Shown: in pieces, positions 8,798 through 16,330 of the stretch
Layout: the number at the start of each line of letters is the position of its first letter
Numbering within the stretch: the stretch's first letter is position 1
Origin: a virus
Virus record (IMG/VR): IMGVR_UViG_3300021363_000010
Coordinates: 1-40,900 of that record
Length of the DNA: 40,900 nt
Strand: one strand, 5' to 3'
Translations under genes and position numbers: made by a program
The notes under the pieces: generated by a model
What the model saw: only the letters and a program-made list of their open reading frames with translations
What the model was told of the DNA's origin: nothing
The model's database searches: none

Positions 8798-9241
8798 TTA
8801 CCCTCTCTCGATCCGGTCACGAATGGCGCTGGTGCGCTCCGTGAAATCCTCTACCCAGTCCTCCGGGCGCTTGTGAAGTCGGACATCCCCTCGGGGGTTT
8901 CCTCTCCAATCCCCACCGCGGACGACGAACACGTCAGGCTTGTCGGTTCTGATCCGATGCGTGCTGGCCCGGAAACAGGGTGTCCCTGGTGCGAACGTGA
9001 AAATCACCTCGGCGGCCTCATGATCTATGAACTGAGCCAGGCGACCGGAATTACGTACCGCGGCCTCCAACTCACCTCCACCAGGAACAGCCGTCCGCCA
9101 GCCCTTGATGTAGTGCTCGCACTCGACTTCGGCGCACGTCGCCGGCCGGTAGTGCTCCGGAGTCTGAGGCGTGACAATCTGGTACGTCTTGTACTGATCA
9201 GGCTGACCGATGGGCTGAAACCGAAAAGGCTGGCCGAACAT
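8798..9241 (-). CDS. Conserved actinophage virion-region protein of unknown function
   Basis: The 147-residue protein begins MFGQPFRFQPIGQPDQYKTY and contains RPATCAEVECEHYIKGWRT, CFRASTHRI and RPEDWVEDF. I recognise this combination as recurring in actinophage structural regions, but know of no assigned function. Three cysteines (in ATCAEVEC and PCFRAS) could bind metal. The gene is sandwiched between the two tail-tube paralogues and overlaps the upstream one by one base at 9241, which suggests a tail-related job. Confidence 0.75.
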   Translation of the reverse strand: MFGQPFRFQPIGQPDQYKTYQIVTPQTPEHYRPATCAEVECEHYIKGWRTAVPGGGELEAAVRNSGRLAQFIDHEAAEVIFTFAPGTPCFRASTHRIRTDKPDVFVVRGGDWRGNPRGDVRLHKRPEDWVEDFTERTSAIRDRIERG

Positions 9242-9984
9242 CAGAAACTCACCCCTGCTGACTCGTTCTTAACCAGCTGCACAGCGAACACCGCGCTGGA
9301 GAATGTGCCGGTCGTGACCGCCCGTACGTAGCGCCGTACAGTTTGGGTGTTCGCCGTGGCGATTCGCTGAGCTCCGACGGCGTTGGCGGCCGCGAAGCTG
9401 ACACCGGAACCGATCGCGGCGAACGACGCATTGTCCGCCGAGTCCTGGAGCGTCACGGTGACCGACGTGCCCGTGAAAGCGAACAGGTGCAGGTAAGCCT
9501 GCATGCCGAACGAAGCGCTCACCGTCGTGTCCAGGCCCGTCGCCGGACTGGTGGCCGTCGTGTCGGTGCGCTGCCCGGCCGTGAGCTGCTGCCCCCACTC
9601 CAGCCCGTAGCCGTTGGTCTGCACCTGGACCGTCGATGTTAGTGCCCCGTCGCCCCCACGGGTCTGGTCGTAGTTGATCTGCTTGGCCACGCAGCAGGCC
9701 GCCGGCGAGCCGATCGACGTACCCCTGCCATAGGTGACGATCTGGTCCGACGTGCTCAGCGGCTTCAGCCGAGCGTGTTCCTGGTTCGCCGCGTCGTTGA
9801 AAAACGCCGTGAACGAGAGCTCGCCATCGCGTAGACCGCCGATCCGCTCGAACGCGGACTTGTCTATACCGGTCACGTCGAGCGCAGCCGGGCCACCATG
9901 GATGCCGGCTAGCGAGCCGATATCCCCGCTGAAGTCGTAGCCGGCCACCCAGAGCCGGTCGCCGAGCCCTGATTGTTTCGTCAC
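9241..9984 (-). CDS. Tail tube protein paralogue B with C-terminal extension
   Basis: This 247-residue protein has an N-terminal half (residues 1-145) related to the 141-residue protein at 8367-8792 through DVTGxDKSAxER and xFND blocks. Residues about 150-247 form an extra domain, repetitive and beta-rich (TGTSVTVTLQDSADNASFAAIG ... RRYVRAVTTGTF). That plan resembles surface decoration or adhesion domains appended to tail or capsid subunits. Two cysteines are adjacent (AACCVAKQ). It may be the major tail protein with a displayed domain, or a second tube subunit. Its position between tail terminator and unknown protein suits both. Confidence 0.78.
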   Translation of the reverse strand: MTKQSGLGDRLWVAGYDFSGDIGSLAGIHGGPAALDVTGIDKSAFERIGGLRDGELSFTAFFNDAANQEHARLKPLSTSDQIVTYGRGTSIGSPAACCVAKQINYDQTRGGDGALTSTVQVQTNGYGLEWGQQLTAGQRTDTTATSPATGLDTTVSASFGMQAYLHLFAFTGTSVTVTLQDSADNASFAAIGSGVSFAAANAVGAQRIATANTQTVRRYVRAVTTGTFSSAVFAVQLVKNESAGVSF

Positions 9985-9993
9985 GAGATCCTC

Positions 9994-10455
9994 CTACGGG
10001 CTCTGGTCGAATACGTCGCTGACGATGATCGGGATAGTGATCGTCATTATCCGGTAGAGCCGGCCGTCCTGGTCCAGGTAACCGGCTCTGGCGCCGAGTC
10101 CCTCACCCGCCATACCCAAGAGGTCAATCTCTTCGGCCAACCCGCCGAGCTCGAAATCACCGGAGTAAGCCATCATCAGCGCCGCGGTGGCGACCAGCAC
10201 CTTGGGGTCGATGTCGTCCTGTGGCTCCGCGATCATGTTGGTACCGATCCGGAACCAGTACTCCAGCCGGATCGTGGTCGACGCCAGACCGGACCGCCCC
10301 CGAGCCGGCGCCATACTGTTCATCCAGAGCGCACCGTACAGGTCGCCGATCGGCGCCGCTTTGGGTTCGTGACCCGATACCTGGGAGAACATGCCCAGAC
10401 TCAGAGCATGGCTCAGCAGGGTGTCCCGGATCCCGATCACGTCCAGGCCGCTCAC
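9994..10455 (-). CDS. Tail terminator-like protein
   Basis: The 153-residue protein (MSGLDVIGIRDTLLSHALSLG) carries GHEPKAAP, EPQDDIDPKV and AYSGDFELGG blocks that I associate with actinophage proteins between connector and tail-tube genes. By location and size it is the tail terminator or neck protein that caps the tube and joins it to the head. It overlaps the upstream gene by 4 bases (10452-10455), so translation is likely coupled. Confidence 0.7.
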   Translation of the reverse strand: MSGLDVIGIRDTLLSHALSLGMFSQVSGHEPKAAPIGDLYGALWMNSMAPARGRSGLASTTIRLEYWFRIGTNMIAEPQDDIDPKVLVATAALMMAYSGDFELGGLAEEIDLLGMAGEGLGARAGYLDQDGRLYRIMTITIPIIVSDVFDQSP

Positions 10456-10835
10456 TGGAGCCTGGCTAGGTTTTTGGTGACCACTCGGTCAACGATGGCC
10501 GGCGCGATCTTCTCCACGGCTTGGGTCGCTTTCCGGAACGACGCGTAGCCCTTGAACCGCGTGGTGGAGTTGCGCGAGCTGGTTCCCTCGAGCCACGGCC
10601 CGTAGACGATCCCGCGGTCGTGCACGACATCGACGTCGCCCCGCTGCTGCTGAATGATCTGGGTCTCGTAGTACGGCGTCGGGTGCTTGATCTGAGCGTG
10701 CAGGAACCACTGAACACGCTCCAGCGCGGCGTTACCGACCTCGCGCCGGGCCTGGTCCGCGATCTCGGCCAAGATGATCGGAGCGGAGCCGGAGAGCAGC
10801 GGGCCGTGAATCTTGACCGTGACCGTGGTCTGCAT
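10452..10835 (-). CDS. HK97 gp10-like head-tail connector candidate
   Basis: The 127-residue basic protein begins with a beta segment (MQTTVTVKIHGPLL), continues as a helix (AEIADQARREVGNAALERV) and has a central YGPWLEGTS block often seen in minor head/neck proteins of the HK97 gp10 type (YAPYVEFGT-like motif). It overlaps both neighbours by 1-4 bases in the connector block. The probable role is joining head to tail or tail completion. Confidence comes from motif plus order. Confidence 0.72.
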   Translation of the reverse strand: MQTTVTVKIHGPLLSGSAPIILAEIADQARREVGNAALERVQWFLHAQIKHPTPYYETQIIQQQRGDVDVVHDRGIVYGPWLEGTSSRNSTTRFKGYASFRKATQAVEKIAPAIVDRVVTKNLARLQ

Positions 10836-11893
10836 CAGACGGCCCTCGTCCGCGCGCGGCGCTGGTATCCGCCGACCACCATGTCTCGCAGATCGTTCAG
10901 GCCCGGGCCAGGGCCGATCACCCGAGCGCTCTCGAACGTCCCGGCCAGCCGGGCGTACCCGCTGTCAGCCTGCTGCAGCTCCACGATCGACTCAGCCACG
11001 GCCAGCGAATGGACCGGCGCCGGGACGATCTGTCGGCTCACCGTGGCCGCCGCTGCGTGCGTCGCGGCGGCGGTTCCGTTGGCTGCTCGCTGGACCATCA
11101 GCGTTCGGGGTGCGTAGATGGTCGATCCGGTGTGCGCGGCCAGCACAGTGGCGTTGACGGCCCGCTGCACGACCAGGGTGTTGGCGATGACGTCAACGAT
11201 CAGCACCTGCTCGGAGTCGAGCGTGAGCGTCTCGCCGGCGCCGAACGCTGATCCATCGGTCACCGCCAGGGAAACACTCGCCGCGCTGGCGGTGACCGGC
11301 GTCAGCAGGCTCTGGCCCGTGGTGGCCCATGATCGGCCGGTCACGACCAGGCGCTCAGACCCGATCTTCACCAGGTCACCGACGCCGATCTGAGATCCCT
11401 CGGCCACGGTCAGCAGACTGCCGCCCACGCTGGCGAGCGCTCCGGCCAGCGTGGTGACCGCCCTGGTGATGTCGTCGTACCCGTACAGCCCCAGGATCGA
11501 CAGGGCTCGCTGCTGGGTTGCTGGCCCGGAGCTGAACGCCGAGCTACTGCCCAGGTTCGTTTCGATCCGGTTGTAGGGCGGGCCGGACGCCTGAGGTTCC
11601 AGGTAGTAACCATCCGAGCCGATCACGGTTCCACCACTGGTCACGGTGGTAGCGCTGACGAGCTCGTTATCGTCGAGCCAGACACGCCAGCTCCGCGCGG
11701 AGCTGTTGGGATCCGGCCAGAGAAACTCTCGGGTGTCAATGCTCGGGTGGAACGTCCTGTGGCATCGCTTGTCGATGTTCCTGGTGGCCGTCTCGATCGC
11801 TCGGTCGATCGCTGGGTAGGCTCGTGAGGACTGAGTCACCCCCATGACGTTGTTGACGTCCTCACGGGTGCAGTACGTGGCACGGCTGATCAC
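10835..11893 (-). CDS. Head-tail adaptor with inserted beta-rich domain
   Basis: The 352-residue protein starts like a gp6-type adaptor (CTREDVNNVMGVTQSSRAYPAIDRAIETATRNIDKRC), an all-helical fold that binds the portal. Adaptors of this sort are usually 100-150 residues. Here a long middle section (about 140-290) is Ala/Ser/Thr/Val-rich with repeated motifs such as GASVSLAVTDGS and TLMVQRAANGT, then returns to helix near the C-terminus. The insert could be exposed at the neck. The start follows a good GGAGG-type site, with ATC as second codon. Confidence 0.78.
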   Translation of the reverse strand: MISRATYCTREDVNNVMGVTQSSRAYPAIDRAIETATRNIDKRCHRTFHPSIDTREFLWPDPNSSARSWRVWLDDNELVSATTVTSGGTVIGSDGYYLEPQASGPPYNRIETNLGSSSAFSSGPATQQRALSILGLYGYDDITRAVTTLAGALASVGGSLLTVAEGSQIGVGDLVKIGSERLVVTGRSWATTGQSLLTPVTASAASVSLAVTDGSAFGAGETLTLDSEQVLIVDVIANTLVVQRAVNATVLAAHTGSTIYAPRTLMVQRAANGTAAATHAAAATVSRQIVPAPVHSLAVAESIVELQQADSGYARLAGTFESARVIGPGPGLNDLRDMVVGGYQRRARTRAV

Positions 11894-11926
11894 CGATCGA
11901 CCTCCTGCTTTCGAGTGGCCTGATCG

Positions 11927-12001
11927 TCAGCGTACGGCAATCAACTCCCGAAAGCAGCGCTCGGCGACCTGAGCGGTCGTCAGCAGCGGGTCGGCGTTCA
12001 T
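11927..12001 (-). CDS. Candidate 24-residue peptide resembling the start of an HTH protein
   Basis: The ATG at 12001 overlaps the stop of the upstream gene as ATGA and opens 24 codons (MNADPLLTTAQVAERCFREL...). The segment LLTTAQVAERC is how many excisionase or MerR-type HTH proteins begin, but the frame stops before a recognition helix. It may be a degraded remnant or a genuine small peptide. It is the last ORF of the accessory cassette before the connector gene. Confidence 0.3.
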   Translation of the reverse strand: MNADPLLTTAQVAERCFRELIAVR

Positions 12002-12306
12002 GGCGTACCGCCATTGCGCGGGTTGCATCGGTCGCACTGGTCCGCCGGGACGTGCGGGTCGCAGTTCAACGTCCCTTGCTGCGCGGCGACCCGCTCGATC
12101 TCGGCGATCACCTGACCGCGCTTGTCACGGCCGAGGATGTTGCGTCGGTCCGTACTCGCGCTGATGATCTGGTCACGGATGCCGTAGTACACGCCCACGT
12201 ATCGACGACCCACGGGCGGGTGGTAGTACACGGCGGGGCAGCCGGGGCGGACCGTCCAGCCCGCCGCCGCCGCTACGGCGTCGACGGCTTCCTTCGCCGT
12301 GCTCAC
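11998..12306 (-). CDS. Hypothetical protein of the accessory cassette
   Basis: GTG 12306 is chosen because it overlaps the upstream stop as GTGA. An ATG four codons earlier is in the same frame. The 102-residue product begins with an Ala-rich helix (STAKEAVDAVAAAAGW). A tyrosine-rich strand region (YYHPPVGRRYVGVYYGIRD) and a C-terminal Cys/His stretch (CDPHVPADQCDRCNP), which might bind zinc, follow. No family is recognised. It is probably made from the leaderless promoter at 12513-12548. Confidence 0.68.
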   Translation of the reverse strand: MSTAKEAVDAVAAAAGWTVRPGCPAVYYHPPVGRRYVGVYYGIRDQIISASTDRRNILGRDKRGQVIAEIERVAAQQGTLNCDPHVPADQCDRCNPRNGGTP

Positions 12307-12512
12307 AGGAGGTTCCATTCCTCGTTGGCTCGCAGCTCGCGGCGGGCGGCGCGTAGCACGTCCTGCGGGGACAGGGGCGGCCCGGCGAAGTCACCGGCGC
12401 TGTAGATGGCGATGGCGGACCACGCCATCTCAATGTCGATGACCTCCCCCCGGCGACGTGCGATGACCCGCGCTTCCAGGGCTGCTGCTTCGATGTGCTC
12501 GCGCTTGGTCAT
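12303..12512 (-). CDS. Small helical protein expressed from a leaderless promoter
   Basis: The product of 69 residues starts MTKREHIEAAALEARVIARRRGE and is mostly helical. ATG 12512 is chosen over in-frame start 12548 because a promoter with -10 element only 6 bases upstream puts the transcript start at or near this ATG. An earlier start would lie upstream of the promoter. The C-terminal part (LSPQDVLRAARRELRANEEW) recalls small regulators but no DNA-binding motif is certain. Confidence 0.7.
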   Translation of the reverse strand: MTKREHIEAAALEARVIARRRGEVIDIEMAWSAIAIYSAGDFAGPPLSPQDVLRAARRELRANEEWNLL

Positions 12513-12548
12513 AGCTCTATTCTGTCTCAACTTGGTGTTACTTGTCAA
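12513..12548 (-). promoter_or_regulatory. Promoter for leaderless transcript (P12.5)
   Basis: On the minus strand the -35 is TTGACA (12548-12543), the spacer is 18 bases, the -10 is CAGAAT (12524-12519), and ATG follows after 6 bases. The TGA of the methyltransferase gene lies inside TTGACA. The spacer core CAAGTTG is shared with the promoter at 14461-14496. Confidence 0.75.
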
Positions 12549-13669
12549 GGCAGGAACGTACGCAGGATCGCGGTCCCAAGCAGCGGTGGCACCATGTTGC
12601 CGACCTGGAGGTAGCGCTTGGTCTGGCTGCCCTGGATCAGCTCAGGGCACGGGAAGGTCTGCAACGTCGCGGCCTCCTCGACCGTGACCCGGATGCCGGA
12701 CTCGGAAGGGATCAGCGCCAGGTCTCGTTCCATCCACGCGGTTTTGTTACTGGCCCTACCGAACATGACTGTCGGCGCCGGCGTGTCCAGCGACCGTTTC
12801 GTGGAGTTGGCCATGTTCGATGACCGGTAAACCCAGCGGTTCCGGTCGATCTTGCTGGTGATCGTCGGGGCAGGCTGCTGCTGCTGCCGTTCGCCTCGAT
12901 CCCGCGGGTCACCGCCGGTCCCGTAGTTGCTCCGCATCGACATCAGTGAGTCACGAGCAGCACGGCTCACCGGACCCCATCTGAGCGCGTCGGCCATCGA
13001 AATCCAGGGCGACACTCCGGCGTCCAGACGCGCGGGATCACGGGGGTAGTAACGGCTGTGCGTCGGCGACGGCGGAGCGGCCGGGCGCCCATCGCGGCGG
13101 GCGATCAGGAACGCGCGCTTGCGTGTCTGCGGCACGCCGTACTGCTCCGAACTCAGGTTGCCGGTCCAGACCGAGTATCCCGCCGCCCGCAGGACTTCGG
13201 CGCACGCCTGCCAGACCGGCAGCACGGGCGGTACCTGCTCCCAGACAACGAACATCGGCATACCCCCGAGAGCCAGCCGCAGAGGTTCCAGCACGAGCCA
13301 GGTGCGTGGATCACCGGCACCACCCCGGATCAGCTCACCCGTGACTCCGAGGTGCTTCACCCTGCGCAGCACCTCGTCCAGAGCACGCCTGCCTTCACCT
13401 TTACCAGCAGGGCTGAACGTCTGGCAGGGCGGCCCGGCTATCTGGAGTGGCGCCATCCGGCAGTAGTCGTCCGGAAGATCCGCGATCGACACGTTCTGGG
13501 TCAGCGCTCCCATGGCGTCTCGGGTGGCGATCGCCTCGGGCATGATCTCGATCCCCAGCTCGGAAATCCCGAGCTGCTGGCAGGCGACGTTCCAGCCGAT
13601 GCCGGCGCACAGGTCTATCGCCAACACTTCCGGATCACCAACACCTTGAGCGCGTCCAGAATCTGCCAT
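12545..13669 (-). CDS. DNA (cytosine-5-)-methyltransferase, solitary
   Basis: The roughly 374-residue protein carries the C5-methyltransferase motif series. Motif I is AIDLCAGIGW (S-adenosylmethionine site) and motif IV is GPPCQTFSPAG with catalytic C82. A motif VI-like VVWEQV, where ENV is usual, follows. Motif VIII is QTRKRAFLIARR, motif IX includes RVTVEEAATLQTFP, and motif X VGNMVPP. No restriction endonuclease gene is adjacent, so it is most simply a protective phage enzyme that modifies genomic cytosines. ATG 13669 is used. GTG 13678 and GTG 13627 are alternatives, the last giving a start right at VLAIDLCAG. Its recognition sequence cannot be read from the protein. Confidence 0.93.
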   Translation of the reverse strand: MADSGRAQGVGDPEVLAIDLCAGIGWNVACQQLGISELGIEIMPEAIATRDAMGALTQNVSIADLPDDYCRMAPLQIAGPPCQTFSPAGKGEGRRALDEVLRRVKHLGVTGELIRGGAGDPRTWLVLEPLRLALGGMPMFVVWEQVPPVLPVWQACAEVLRAAGYSVWTGNLSSEQYGVPQTRKRAFLIARRDGRPAAPPSPTHSRYYPRDPARLDAGVSPWISMADALRWGPVSRAARDSLMSMRSNYGTGGDPRDRGERQQQQPAPTITSKIDRNRWVYRSSNMANSTKRSLDTPAPTVMFGRASNKTAWMERDLALIPSESGIRVTVEEAATLQTFPCPELIQGSQTKRYLQVGNMVPPLLGTAILRTFLP

Positions 13670-13722
13670 CCGGTCCACCAGATCGGCAGGCCGATCAGCG
13701 CCGACAACGCGATGTCAGTCAT
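13615..13722 (-). CDS. Candidate 35-residue hydrophobic small protein
   Basis: The ATG at 13722 overlaps the upstream stop as ATGA and opens 35 codons: MTDIALSALIGLPIWWTGWQ, then a mixed helix ending in basic residues. The centre could span a membrane once. It overlaps the predicted methyltransferase N-terminus in another frame, by about 55 bases if that gene starts at 13669 and by 13 if it starts at 13627. Support is the tight coupling. Chance remains possible. Confidence 0.4.
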   Translation of the reverse strand: MTDIALSALIGLPIWWTGWQILDALKVLVIRKCWR

Positions 13723-14012
13723 CCCAGGGCAGCTTCAGCCGCGGCGATGATCTGGGCTTTGGTCATCTTGCTGCCGACCTGATCGCTGTCCGCGATCGAC
13801 CGGAGTACTTCTTCCAGCGCGTTTACTCGATGAACTAGGTACGTGGCGTCATTGTCCGTATACAAGATGACACCCCCGCCGTCGACTTCAATCCGATCGA
13901 CAGACCAAAAGCCCTCACCATCCACTACGTAAACCGGCGTTGTACGCGCCACCCGAAAGTCGATTTCGGACACCAGTTCCACAACGGTCAGGGTGCGCCC
14001 GGCTGCGTTCAT
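13719..14012 (-). CDS. Hypothetical 97-residue protein of the accessory cassette
   Basis: The start at ATG 14012 (MNAAGRTLTVVELVSEIDFR) is chosen because it forms an ATGA overlap with the stop of a hidden 40-residue ORF. The open frame upstream to 14168 is non-specific. The protein mixes beta strands (TPVYVVDGEGFWSVDRIEV, GVILYTDNDATYLVHRV) with a C-terminal helix (SKMTKAQIIAAAEAALG). It has no recognised family. The compact beta domain is plausible as a small inhibitor or binding protein, but nothing in the sequence proves that. Confidence 0.68.
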   Translation of the reverse strand: MNAAGRTLTVVELVSEIDFRVARTTPVYVVDGEGFWSVDRIEVDGGGVILYTDNDATYLVHRVNALEEVLRSIADSDQVGSKMTKAQIIAAAEAALG

Positions 14013-14131
14013 CGGCCCGTGGTCGGGTTTATGGACAGCCACCGGCACTCGCAGTTTTCCATGGTGCAGCGCCCCGTCACTCCCGCGGAATGAGCGGAGG
14101 GACGGTTTCCGCGACGCGTGCACTCGCTCAC
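14009..14131 (-). CDS. Small Cys-containing protein, 40 residues
   Basis: A GTG at 14131 overlaps the upstream stop as GTGA, and the frame ends at TGA 14009 overlapping the next ATG as ATGA, so it fills the gap between two genes exactly. The product has four cysteines at positions 4, 22, 27 and 29 (in SECTRR, GRCTMENCEC), compatible with a small zinc site. Dual stop-start coupling is the main evidence. No homologue is recognised. Confidence 0.55.
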   Translation of the reverse strand: MSECTRRGNRPSAHSAGVTGRCTMENCECRWLSINPTTGR

Positions 14132-14460
14132 GCGCCCTGCTCCCGCCGGTACTCGGCCGCGTCGTCAAGGGCGAGCTGCTGGTCGGTGGTCAGGCTGTGA
14201 ACAGAATTCACAGCCGTGAACCAGCGCTCCACGCCGGAAGTGGCCCGACCCACGATGTACTGCGTTGCCCCGGTTGCGCCGCGCGGGCCCACAACACCCC
14301 GAAATGCCGCGCGGATCACTGTGTAACTGGTCCGTCCGCAGACGGTGGAGACACCGATGACGTCTCCGATAGCAAGGTCAGCGGGTACCTTCGGTGTCCT
14401 ACCCGAGGTACCGACCGGGAGATTAATCTCAACCGTTCTCGGAAGCCGTGTCGTTGTCAT
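14128..14460 (-). CDS. Hypothetical protein, first gene of the accessory cassette
   Basis: The 110-residue product starts at ATG 14460 (MTTTRLPRTVEINLPVGTSG). That start is set by the promoter whose -10 lies 6 bases upstream. Residues 25-95 look like a small beta-barrel (DLAIGDVIGVSTVCGRTSYTVIRAAF, then ATQYIVGRATSGVERWF), and a helical tail follows (TTDQQLALDDAAEYRREQGA). No enzymatic motif or known family is visible. It leads a run of coupled small genes ending in the methyltransferase, so a role in host takeover or defence evasion is a reasonable but unproven guess. Confidence 0.68.
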   Translation of the reverse strand: MTTTRLPRTVEINLPVGTSGRTPKVPADLAIGDVIGVSTVCGRTSYTVIRAAFRGVVGPRGATGATQYIVGRATSGVERWFTAVNSVHSLTTDQQLALDDAAEYRREQGA

Positions 14461-14496
14461 AGCTCCAGTGTGGCCCAACTTGACGCTACTTGTCAA
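14461..14496 (-). promoter_or_regulatory. Promoter for leaderless transcript (P14.5)
   Basis: Minus strand: -35 TTGACA (14496-14491), 18-base spacer, -10 CACACT (14472-14467), 6 bases, then ATG 14460. The TGA of the head-fibre gene lies within TTGACA. TTGAC and GTCAA in the -35/spacer form a short inverted repeat with 7 bases between them, a possible operator. Confidence 0.75.
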
Positions 14497-16241
14497 CCGA
14501 TCGGCGTCGGCAGATTGACATCGAAGTCACCCCACGGGCAATACAGACCGCCGTGCGGCCCTGCCCGTAGCGGCTCACCGTCGTTCGGGCAGGCCGCCGG
14601 AGCAACGTCGTACGCGAGCTGTGCGCGAGCAGCCTCGATCTGCTCTGAACGGATGTCGAGCAGCTGGTACCAGCTGCCGCGTCCGCGTGCCTGGAAAGTG
14701 ACCTCCAGAGACGCCGTGAGCGCCAGGGAGAGCATGGTGAGCTGTCCCTGAGCCGGCGCCAGGGACGTGATGTCAGCGTCCGCGACAGCACCTATAGCCA
14801 GCGTCAGGGTGACGTCGACCGGCTTGGTGTCCGAAGCACCCGCCGTCGTAGCCAGCGCCAACACTGCATCTGTGCCGACGACCGGCTTGGCCCCGGTCGC
14901 CATCGCCGTAGAGCTCACGCTCAGCGCGGTGGTCGAATCGACGGGCTTGATCAGACCGGCGTCCGACGTCACGATCAGTGTCAGGTCGTCCTGCCCGCCG
15001 AGCGCGTTGACCACGCTCGCGGTAGCCGTCGCTGCCAGCGCCAACACTGCAGATGTACCGTCGACCAGCTTGGTGACATCCGCGGCTGAGGTGGCGGCGG
15101 CCGTGAGTGCGCTCGCCGAACTGATCGGCTTGGCTGAAGCCCCGATCGCCGTTCCGGTCACGCTCAGCGGGGCGGTCGAGTCCGACATCTGAGCCGATGT
15201 CACGCTCGCGGTACCGCTGACCGTCAGCGTGCTGGTCGAATCGACGGGCTTGGTCGAGGTGGCGCCAGCCGAGCCGGAGACCGTCAGCCCTTCGGTCGAG
15301 TCGACCGACTTGGTTGACCCGCCTAGGGATGACGTCGCGGACACGCTCAGCGCGCTGGTCGAATCGACCGGCTTGGTAACAGAATCCGTAGCCGTCGCTG
15401 CCAGCGTCAGCGCGCTGAGCGTGCCGTCGACCGGCTTGGTGGAGGCTCCGGCTGCCGTCGCGGCGAGCGTCAGCGCTGACGTGGAATCGACCGGCTTGGT
15501 TGACGACGCGGTGCCGGTTCCGCTGACCGTGAGCGCGCTGGTCGAATCGACCGGCTTGGTAAGGCTGGCCGTCGACGTGTTCGCCAGCGTCAGCGCGCTG
15601 GTCGAATCAGCCGTCGTGATCGGGAAGGTGGTATCCAGGCTGAAATCGTCGATGTCGAACGTGAGGCTCGCGGCGGACCCACCGCCGAGCGTGATACCGA
15701 CCGAACCCGCCGCTGTGATGTTGGAATCGGTGACCGAATAATCCCAGGTACTCGGCTCCGAGGAGCCGTCATTCCAGACGCGAGCCTTGATCGCCGTACC
15801 GACAACCCCGAATCTGGCCCAGTACTTTACGTTCGTCGTCCAGGTCTTGGACTTCGCCGTACCCAGATCCGTATTCGAGTACGACGAACCTCTGCCGATG
15901 TTCCAGGTATTCGATCCCTTGTCTATGCTCAGGAAATAACCGCCCTGACCGTCCAGAGCCGTATTCGTCGACCGGATGTAGAACGACGGATAAGTCTCGT
16001 CACCTGTCGTCCACTGGAATGAGAACAATGCCACGGCGTCGACTGGAGCCGTGATGTTAACCCGCCGAGAAATCCGGTCGCCACCGTTGTAGCCCCCGTG
16101 CGAACCAGTGGTCAGCCGGCCGCGGTTACTCTGAATCGATGGAGTGACGGCGCCCTGGTTAGGGTTAGAGCCGGTAGTCCATGTCGAACTCCACGCGGCG
16201 CCGTTCGTACCGGTAAAGGTGTCAGTCGCGAGGTTCGACAC
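14493..16241 (-). CDS. Head-fibre or decoration protein with lectin-like domain and 14 repeats
   Basis: The 582-residue protein has three parts. Residues 1-208 look like a concanavalin/LamG-type carbohydrate-binding fold (FQWTTGDETYPSFYIRSTNT, YWARFGVVGTAIKARVWNDG). Residues 209-491 hold about 14 degenerate repeats of 20 residues built on TKPVDSTSALTVSGT. Residues about 495-582 form a helical C-terminal domain with a CPNDGEPL...LYCPWG motif (C551, C568) that I associate with small actinophage head proteins. It lies between head genes and connectors, so a capsid-attached fibre that binds surface sugars is likely. The repeats may act as a stalk. Confidence 0.8.
   Translation of the reverse strand: MSNLATDTFTGTNGAAWSSTWTTGSNPNQGAVTPSIQSNRGRLTTGSHGGYNGGDRISRRVNITAPVDAVALFSFQWTTGDETYPSFYIRSTNTALDGQGGYFLSIDKGSNTWNIGRGSSYSNTDLGTAKSKTWTTNVKYWARFGVVGTAIKARVWNDGSSEPSTWDYSVTDSNITAAGSVGITLGGGSAASLTFDIDDFSLDTTFPITTADSTSALTLANTSTASLTKPVDSTSALTVSGTGTASSTKPVDSTSALTLAATAAGASTKPVDGTLSALTLAATATDSVTKPVDSTSALSVSATSSLGGSTKSVDSTEGLTVSGSAGATSTKPVDSTSTLTVSGTASVTSAQMSDSTAPLSVTGTAIGASAKPISSASALTAAATSAADVTKLVDGTSAVLALAATATASVVNALGGQDDLTLIVTSDAGLIKPVDSTTALSVSSTAMATGAKPVVGTDAVLALATTAGASDTKPVDVTLTLAIGAVADADITSLAPAQGQLTMLSLALTASLEVTFQARGRGSWYQLLDIRSEQIEAARAQLAYDVAPAACPNDGEPLRAGPHGGLYCPWGDFDVNLPTPIG
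14769..15617 (-). repeat. Coding tandem repeat, about 60-bp period, 14 units
   Basis: The DNA coding for residues 209-491 of the head-fibre protein repeats a unit of 57-63 bases, with GTCGAATCGACCGGCTTGGT recurring on the plus strand. Units differ by substitutions and single-codon indels, with closest identity among the first seven protein repeats. Unequal recombination could change copy number. Confidence 0.85.
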
Positions 16242-16273
16242 GGCTCTTCCCTTCCCGGTTCAGATAACACAGA

Positions 16274-16327
16274 ACCGGCCTACCCCCCAAGTTGATTCAG
16301 CTTCAACGCAACGAGGGGTAGGCCGGT
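16274..16327 (-). terminator. Intergenic 13-bp inverted repeat between head genes
   Basis: Perfect 13-bp arms (16274-16286 and 16315-16327) enclose 28 bases containing a smaller 5-bp hairpin (16291-16295/16303-16307). It lies between the 123-residue head protein and the head-fibre gene. There is no U-run, so a partial terminator, an RNA-processing site or an mRNA-stabilising hairpin are all possible. Confidence 0.7.
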
Positions 16328-16330
16328 CGA

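Noticed and set aside
14769-15617. CRISPR-like regular repeats
   Set aside because: The period is about 60 bases with no unique spacers. The repeats are degenerate, in frame, and code for the stalk of one protein.
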